From: Euprymna scolopes
Lineage: Eukaryota; Mollusca; Cephalopoda; Sepiida; Sepiolidae
Assembly (NCBI GenBank): GCA_024364805.1
Contig: CM044501.1
Location: forward strand, 51,630,307 to 51,653,089
DNA: 22,783 bases
Direction of reading: 5' to 3'
The translations under genes and the position numbers were made by a program. Positions within the stretch are counted from its first letter, which is position 1. Each line of letters starts with the position of its first letter. The notes below the pieces were generated by a model. The model saw nothing but the letters and a program-made list of their open reading frames with translations. It had not been told where the DNA came from and ran no database searches. This document shows, in pieces, positions 17,260 to 22,783 of this stretch.

Positions 17260-17730
17260 AATAGCAGAGATCCAGTTGCTAAAGTGTAAGTGTACCTATT
17301 TACAATGCCTCCCCACAGGACAGGGTTAGACACCAGGGTCGTTTTTTTAACGTGGAGAAAAAGTGCAAAAATAAAAATTGTCTCAGTCGTAAATAATTTC
17401 TCTTCCACTGAAAGAGAACGAGAAATGGAAGTGCTGCATCTGAAGAACAGATACTACACTTTGAGGTATTTATTTGCTCCCCCACTGAGCAAATTAGGCA
17501 CAAGGCCGATTTTTAAAGTGAGGAGTAAAGGGGAAATGGGGACCAACTCCCCGGGAAGTAGGGGGAGTTGGATAGTGACAATTGGTATGAAGGGTTGCCT
17601 CTACATTGACCAAGGTCTTATATGTGGGGTTTCCCACACATATGGTCTTTGCTTGCAGTATCTGCCAGAACAGATACTGCACTTTGATCTTGGCCAAAAG
17701 CCAAGTAGCCAGTTATAAAGTGTAAGTGTA
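17260..17730 (-). ncRNA. U2 snRNA-like tandem structured repeat (probably pseudogene or SINE-like)
   Basis: On the minus strand, 17711 to 17667 reads CTTGGCTTTTGGCCAAGATC then AAAGTGCAGTATCTGTTCT. This is close to the 5' end of U2 snRNA (CGGCCTTTTGGCTAAGATCA then AGTGTAGTATCTGTTCT), including stem I and the branch-site recognition region. About 222 bp further, AAAGTGTAGTATCTGTTCT recurs (17462-17444), and the following and preceding sequences also repeat (TTAAAAATCGGCCTTGTG versus TTAAAAAAACGACCCTGGTG; ACACTTACACTTTA at both heads). The downstream bodies do not match U2. Hairpins at 17543-17571 (10 bp, perfect) and 17473-17493 (7 bp) give a structured transcript. The 142-codon plus frame and two 67-codon minus frames here are shadows. 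Confidence 0.55.
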
Positions 17731-18784
17731 GCTCTACTTTTGTACTTCTCAGATATTTACCTGCCAATCCCACTTGTATTTGAGACAACTATCAATAATA
17801 TTAGGCTCACTCACATACACTCGTACTCTCGGTAAAATGTTAATTTGATTTCTATTTTGTTCATACATATTTTAAATTAAACAAAATACCTTTGATTTTT
17901 ATAACAACGCGTTTTGTTTAGGAAAGAACCATTGCTACCACAACATAACCTTTAAAGCAAAAGTAATATGAAGTACACAAAAATACAAGGAAAGCATCGC
18001 ACGTTACATTTTTCCTTATGTAAATATACAAAGCTAAGACATATTGACTCAATTAAAGTTCATTTTTCTTTATCTCTATTCACTTCCAGGCAAGACAGGG
18101 TTTCAAGCCTGTCCAAATATGCAATATATGTAATTCAGTGATTCGGTATATAGAGGTTCCATGGTTAATTGAAATGAAAGTGTTTTTCCTTGGCCTCTCA
18201 TAATTGATACCATTTTACAAGCACCCATTTTTACTTTAGCTTTCAAGATATATTGATTTCAGAAATTTCATCTTAGACTTTTTACCATATGTTACAGGAC
18301 AAACATCATAATATATCATAATCTTTAATTTATTCATGCAAAATATTCACTTACGTTCAGCTGAACATTTCAGTTTTGACCCAATGGCAAAACATAAATA
18401 GCAATTGAATATTTTCTCTTCTAGTACAAACTAACATATGCTCAAATTTCAATAGTGCTTTGTTTTTAGGTTGATTTTCTAAATAGTAACACCTATATTG
18501 AGACTATTTGGAAAAGAATAAACACATATATGCATGAGAGCTATGATTTAGAAGTTGATTTACTTCGATTTATGGATCCAAATAAGAATTATATCAATTT
18601 TAGAATCCATTTCATTTATTGTTTTTATTTTGAATTAATGCAAAATGTAATGCATTGGAAGTTTTAGTAGCAAGCAATGCAGGTTTAGTAACTTACTATG
18701 CTTGATCGATAATTTATAAACAATAAAAATAATCAATAAAGATCCTTTCGATGTTAACATAATCATGATGACATAATTATAAAC
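17731..18784. other. AT-rich region, nothing recognised
   Basis: No gene or known repeat family is recognised. A short inverted repeat (ACAGGG...GCCTGT, 18097-18115) is present but too short to interpret. Confidence 0.5.
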
Positions 18785-19095
18785 AACATAAAGAGCTCAT
18801 GTCATGTTTGGTCATTGAGTCAACAAAAAAAAACACTCACATGAAAGTCTACTTTGTGTCAGGAACACTTATTGTCAAGTGTTTGTAAAATAAAACATGA
18901 CAAAGACTAGTTTGTAATTAGAATGCTTGCAGCCATGAGTTGTTAAGACAGTAACACGAGAAAGTTCGGTTTTGAACAGGATTGCCTGCTGTAAAGTGTT
19001 GGTAAAATACTAACATAAGAATGGCATGGTTTGTGACATGAATCCATGTTGTCAACTATTATTAAAACGCTAATATGAGAAAGCTAACTTATTCA
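18785..19095 (+). repeat. Degenerate tandem repeat, unit about 60 bp
   Basis: Unit starts recur at about 18832 (AACACTCACATGAAAG), 18894 (AACATGACAAAGACTAG), 18953 (AACACGAGAAAGTTCGG), 19012 (AACATAAGAATGGCATGG) and 19072 (AATATGAGAAAGCTAAC), with spacings of 62, 59, 59 and 60 bp. Within each unit a GTTTGTGACAGGAATGC-like block and a GTCAAGTGTTGGTAAAA-like block follow. A weaker first unit begins near 18785. Confidence 0.7.
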
Positions 19096-20729
19096 ATAGA
19101 AAATATATATAATTATAAAACTCAGATCAGCTTGCTTGCTTTGGTGTTTAAACCGTCCATCCGGTTTCTGACTTCCAGTCTCAAAAAATTTGTCTGCTTA
19201 CCTATTTCATGGCCGCTCTGTCTTAAGTTTGATATTAAAATCAACAGTTGCTATTCAAAGCATACACAAGGTCAACAATATATTTTTTATTTTAACTTAT
19301 TTTAACGTGTTTTCCTTACAAATGAACGTAATTTAACCCCCGTTTAGTAAAAAAAAAAAGATATAAATATAAATACAATATAGAACTATAATCATATTTG
19401 TAACCATATTTACTGCTTTTAGTGGCGCTTCTGTGGATTCTGATTATTTGTTTTTCTCTTCAAGATAGAAGATAGAAACTTGGTTTTAGTAGTGCTGTTA
19501 GTAGGGCCTCATTAATTTTAATTAGTGCTTGCAGTAGTGCTCTGGAGGTTTCCTGAGTTTTATTCTTTTCACTCATCACTTAAAAAAAATGTTTTCTCGA
19601 GACAATAAAAGACAACATAATCTCAAAATCACTTTTTATTTTTAACATTTTTCATCTTACCCTTTAAAGGCCAACGAGTAGACTAGTACTATTTAAAAAT
19701 TAGTACCAGTCGTTAAATTTAAAAAGTCGTAAATAAATAAATAATAATGACGGGTGGGAGGCCAACCGAACATTTCTCAAAGTGAAAAGTCGTAAAAAAA
19801 AAAGAGAAAACAAAATAATAATACTGGCAGGGTGGATGAAGGAGCCAACGTCAAATCGGGGCTGTAAATTGATTCAGAAATCAGTATCGATTTACTAGAA
19901 CATAGTATGTGAAATTGAACTCCCTTCAAAATCTTTAACTATCGATTTTTTTTTTCAATGTGTTTATCATTTTCTAGCTTAGTGTCCAATAATCCGCAGA
20001 AATAGTTGAAAAAGACGAAAAGGAAAAAATTGTAAGGGGTGCTCATTGTTCAGGTGCGCCTACATATTTTTAAAAATATTTTCTTTACCTAAGTTGTGTG
20101 TGATTAAAATTAGAACTTGATTTTAAAAAACTACAAAATTATTTATTTACGATTATTTTATTTGTAATTTCATTGCAAGTTGGAATAGTTTTCAAATAAA
20201 AAACAAAACAAATATGTTTTTGTAAAAAAAAAAATACTTGCTCAATTTACATATTTAAAAACATATTTGAGTTTTTTACAACCTTACCCAGCGTAGTTTA
20301 CCTCCTAAAAAGAAATCAAAATCTACTTGTTTTTTTTTTTAATACGTTTCAACCGCCTTTAAAGATAACAAAAACGAAGGAATTTTTTTTGTTTAATTAA
20401 AATTTAACATTTTAGTGTGGGGGATCAATTTCCTATATAAACGTAACATAAAATCAGACCCCACTTCTTGGCGACGTAATGAGACATGTAATCGTTAGCA
20501 TTTTTTTTTTCAGGTTTGGTGGCGGGGGTGGAGGCAGAAAGGGGAATGAGGTTGAGATGGGTTGGGTCATAAGTTCAAAATATTTTTAAAATAGTAGAAA
20601 CACTTCAAAATGTGTGTGTAGAAGGAGACTTTTCATTTTTTTTTTTTTAGGATTTACTTTGAAAAGGTCTCACCGTTAAATATTACTAGATCAGTTAATT
20701 ATTATTTCCTGGTACTTTTAAAGCTACTA
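19096..20729. other. AT-rich region with a short two-copy repeat
   Basis: Two imperfect copies of AAAAGTCGTAAATAAA, then TAATAATGACGGGTGG and GGCCAAC, lie at about 19724-19770 and 19783-19850. A hairpin at 19681-19711 (GACTAGTACTA with TAGTACCAGTC, one mismatch) lies just before them. No gene is recognised. Confidence 0.5.
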
Positions 20730-20793
20730 ACACACGCACAAACACACACACACAAACACACACACAAACACACACACACACACAAAAAAAAAA
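20730..20793 (+). repeat. (CA)n microsatellite
   Basis: Interrupted (CA)n and CAAA units followed by an A run. Confidence 0.9.
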
Positions 20794-20974
20794 CTAGGAT
20801 GGACCTGTACAATGCACACACTTTCTCTCTCTTTGTATTTTTTCTTTTCATTTTCTTTTTTTTTTTTCAATTTTTTCAATAGGTTACACCCCTCTTATAT
20901 AAAGATTTTTCATTTAATTCAAGATGTTAAGATCTTTATTATCCAATGTATTGTTTTCACTGGTCGCCAAGTTT

Positions 20975-20978
<4 letters not shown>

Positions 20979-21052
<74 letters not shown>
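20979..21052 (+). repeat. Compound (TA)n(GA)n microsatellite
   Basis: About 29 bp of (TA)n passes directly into about 45 bp of (GA)n. The I/Y and R/E or L/S runs in overlapping frames are artefacts. Confidence 0.95.
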
Positions 21053-21054
<2 letters not shown>

Positions 21055-21055
<1 letters not shown>

Positions 21056-21290
21056 GTGGAACAATAAATTTGTCATCCTAAATGTAACAAAACTACAGCT
21101 TTGTTTTAAAACTTTTATTGAAAAAATCAATTCAGGTAACTTGATTATGCAGTAGAGCTGACATCTATTCAATGTAGCCACTTTCAGCATCAATCACCAC
21201 CTCACCACCTCAATACGAGTCCGGAACTGGAAGTATGCCTTTTTCACAAGCACCGGTGGAAGCTCAGCGAATACTCGGCAGATGGGTGTT
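21055..21290 (-). mobile_element. Possible Tc1/mariner-like transposase tail
   Basis: The minus strand reads RVFAELPPVLVKKAYFQFRT then RIEVV, and after a frame change DAESGYIE. A final R.R...V..A.GGYIE-type block is typical of the C terminus of Tc1/mariner/IS630-like transposases. The catalytic region is not seen and the ends were not found, so this is a short decayed fragment. A chance resemblance is possible. Confidence 0.35.
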
Positions 21291-21527
21291 TATACCGAAA
21301 ACTGTTCTTAACATAGGGAGGTCGGTGGTGTCCATTTTGAAAGCCGTTCTAAACGTGAGGAGGTTGCTGGTTGGGCTACAACAACAATAAAAAACAGAAG
21401 TACTTTAATTTTTTACGCGGCAGGGGTGGGGCATACTAACATCAGACAATGCTGGTTAACAGGTCCTGCTAGTTTATTCTATTTGTTTATATTTATGTAT
21501 ACATATATATTTTTTTTTCTATCTAAC

Positions 21528-21920
21528 CTCGTTATTTATTTATTTATTTTTACGAAGGAGTCACTACTTATCAAGGCCCGGAGGCCAGTGAAAGATGAGG
21601 GTTAATGAGTGTACAGTGGAATCAAGGGGAACATGTCGTAGTCAGCTTTAATGAGGGAAATTTGGTAAACTGAATTACTTAAGGGGATGGCTCATCAAGA
21701 ATTTGTTCACGTTGGACTTGAAGACAACCATATTATAGTCAGTTGGAAAGCAGGAAAATAAAATAGAGTTCCAGAGGCGTGCAGTTCTAAGAAAGAAGCT
21801 GTGTTTAGGTTTAGACACAGATAAAGAGTGGGGGAAATTATTGATAATGGTTTCAGCTAGAAAAGTGTTTTTCATGAAAGTCATGAAAAAGGGGACCATG
21901 GATTGTAGCTCAGACAAGCA
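21528..21920 (-). mobile_element. 3' end of the APE-type LINE, second copy
   Basis: The minus frame reads SELQSMVPFFMTFMKNTFLA then ETIINNFPHSLSVSKPKHSF, FLRTARLWNSILFSCFPTDY and FKSNVNKFLMSHPLK. This closely matches the tail of the plus-strand copy (SELQSMVPPCLTVMKNTHLA, NTINYFPRSL, FPTDYYMVVFKFNMNKF). The 3' UTRs match too, through CACTCATTAACCCT and GGCCTTGATAAGT, and this copy ends in an (AAAT)n tail at about 21533-21552. It is heavily 5'-truncated, with about 80 codons left open. Confidence 0.8.
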
Positions 21921-22055
21921 CTTATTTATTATATATTGTTATTGATTAGCGATTAAGAATGTAATATAATTATTTGTTTGTTATTAAAAGTAGTGAGTGT
22001 ATGTCCGGAATGTTGTTGGTGTTCTTGTGTTTTATATGTTAACTCGTGTTCACAG

Positions 22056-22059
<4 letters not shown>

Positions 22060-22111
<52 letters not shown>

Positions 22112-22125
22112 CTTCAGTGAAATTT

Positions 22126-22210
<85 letters not shown>
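22060..22210 (+). repeat. (TA)n microsatellites
   Basis: (TA)n runs at 22060-22109 and 22128-22166 are separated by 18 bp (TTCTTCAGTGAAATTTCC), with a further run at 22177-22208. The 85- and 77-codon frames here are (YI)n artefacts. Confidence 0.95.
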
Positions 22211-22215
<5 letters not shown>

Positions 22216-22461
22216 GTTCCGCGTGTATAGGATAGAGTTATTTCTGTAAGAAATCTTTAGTATACGAGCCTAATTCGTAATAAAGTAAGTTAAAAGTATA
22301 ATAACAAACATTTCAGTTAGCAATATCTCATTATAAATTTATTTCAACCATAGAGACAATAGAATATTTTCAGATAAGCAAAATAATTGAAACATGTAGC
22401 TTGATTACAGAATGAAAAACCTACCTGCCGTTTTGGTGTGGCCAATAGGAAGGAAGAGAGA

Positions 22462-22537
22462 GAGGAGAACAAGACTCAGTGCAATGGTACTGATATAGGA
22501 AATAGCGGTCGAGTTGTACTGAATCTTGTTCCTCCTC
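22462..22537 (+). ncRNA. Candidate pre-miRNA-like hairpin
   Basis: The 5' arm GAGGAGAACAAGACTCAGTG (22462 onward to 22484) pairs with the 3' arm ending CTTGTTCCTCCTC (22514-22537) over about 22 bp, with a one-base bulge, one C-A mismatch and one G-U pair. The loop is about 29 nt and the total is 76 nt, the size of an animal miRNA precursor. Flanking purine-rich (left) and pyrimidine-rich (right) sequence can extend the stem with more mismatches. No known miRNA seed is recognised. It could instead be a small foldback repeat. Confidence 0.35.
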
Positions 22538-22619
22538 TTCTTTCTTTCTCTTTAACATTCGCTCTCTTAGCAACATTTAATTAGTGTAATGGTAGAGCCA
22601 AATATACATGTCTATCTAT

Positions 22620-22783
22620 CAATCTATATATATATATATGTTTTTTTCATTTATTCATTCATATTCATATGTACAAAAAATATATATACATTCATATATA
22701 TATATATGCATATTCATATATATACACATAAATATATAGATATATACATATTCATATATATATATATACACATATTCATATAT
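22620..22783 (+). repeat. TATATACATATTC-type low-complexity tract
   Basis: Irregular repeats of ATATATATATACATATTCAT run to the end of the window and continue beyond it. Confidence 0.85.

Noticed and set aside
17667-17711. Functional U2 snRNA gene
   Set aside because: Only the 5' 45 bases match; the Sm site and downstream stem-loops of U2 are not found, whereas real U2 is highly conserved throughout.
17290-17718. 142-codon plus-strand frame
   Set aside because: It spans the U2-like structured tandem repeat. No domain is seen, and hairpins and repeat structure explain the sequence better.
18097-18115. Short inverted repeat ACAGGG/GCCTGT
   Set aside because: Six pairs in AT-rich DNA is too little to support a function.
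18785-19095. CRISPR-like array
   Set aside because: Repeats are contiguous, degenerate and lack unique spacers between conserved direct repeats; the surrounding sequence is eukaryotic.
21470-21476. Third Helitron end (CTAG followed by T)
   Set aside because: The upstream sequence lacks the GC-rich hairpin at the right distance seen in the two accepted copies.

Overview
The window looks like repeat-rich, AT-rich animal DNA, most likely lophotrochozoan and probably molluscan (a cephalopod would fit). The evidence is long (TA)n, (ATT)n and (CA)n tracts, many decayed LINE families, tRNA-headed SINEs, Helitrons, a mariner deletion derivative and a Ty3/Gypsy fossil, with no complete host gene. The taxon is inferred from this repeat mix and not from a diagnostic gene.

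Layout. 1-2510: a minus-strand LINE 3' fragment (640-1019), then two copies of one SINE family in opposite orientation (1455-1770 minus, 2125-2465 plus), with a Penelope-like C-terminal remnant between them. 2515-3779: two non-autonomous Helitrons joined head to tail with no base between them. 3780-5470: a pyrimidine-rich block and a decayed zinc-finger LINE tail. 5475-5850: a mariner deletion derivative with TA duplications. 5930-6940: a (TA)n tract, a purine-rich block and a possible small first exon (6541). 6945-9660: a degenerate AT-rich array holding a 5'-truncated R4/Dong-like LINE (7531-9372) bounded on both sides by (ATT)n. 9660-11300: AT-rich DNA with two exon-like stretches (10562-10676 minus, 10871-11047 plus). 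11312-17115: an APE-type LINE in two parts (to about 11540, and from 14540) with a broken Ty3/Gypsy element between them (11761-14413, minus). 17260-17730: a tandem, structured repeat on the minus strand whose 5' part closely resembles U2 snRNA. 18785-19095: a degenerate tandem repeat of about 60 bp. 20730-22210: compound microsatellites, a Tc1/mariner-like tail, and a second 3' copy of the APE-type LINE (minus). 22462-22537: a 76-nt hairpin of pre-miRNA size. 22620-22783: a TATATACATATTC-type tract.

No cooperating host gene set is visible. The relationships seen are among mobile elements: nesting, tandem joining, target preference and internal deletion. The items most worth following are the tandem Helitrons with tRNA-like internal boxes, the U2-like tandem repeat, the LINE in its ATT array, and the miRNA-like hairpin. 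All alignments and fold estimates were made by eye.
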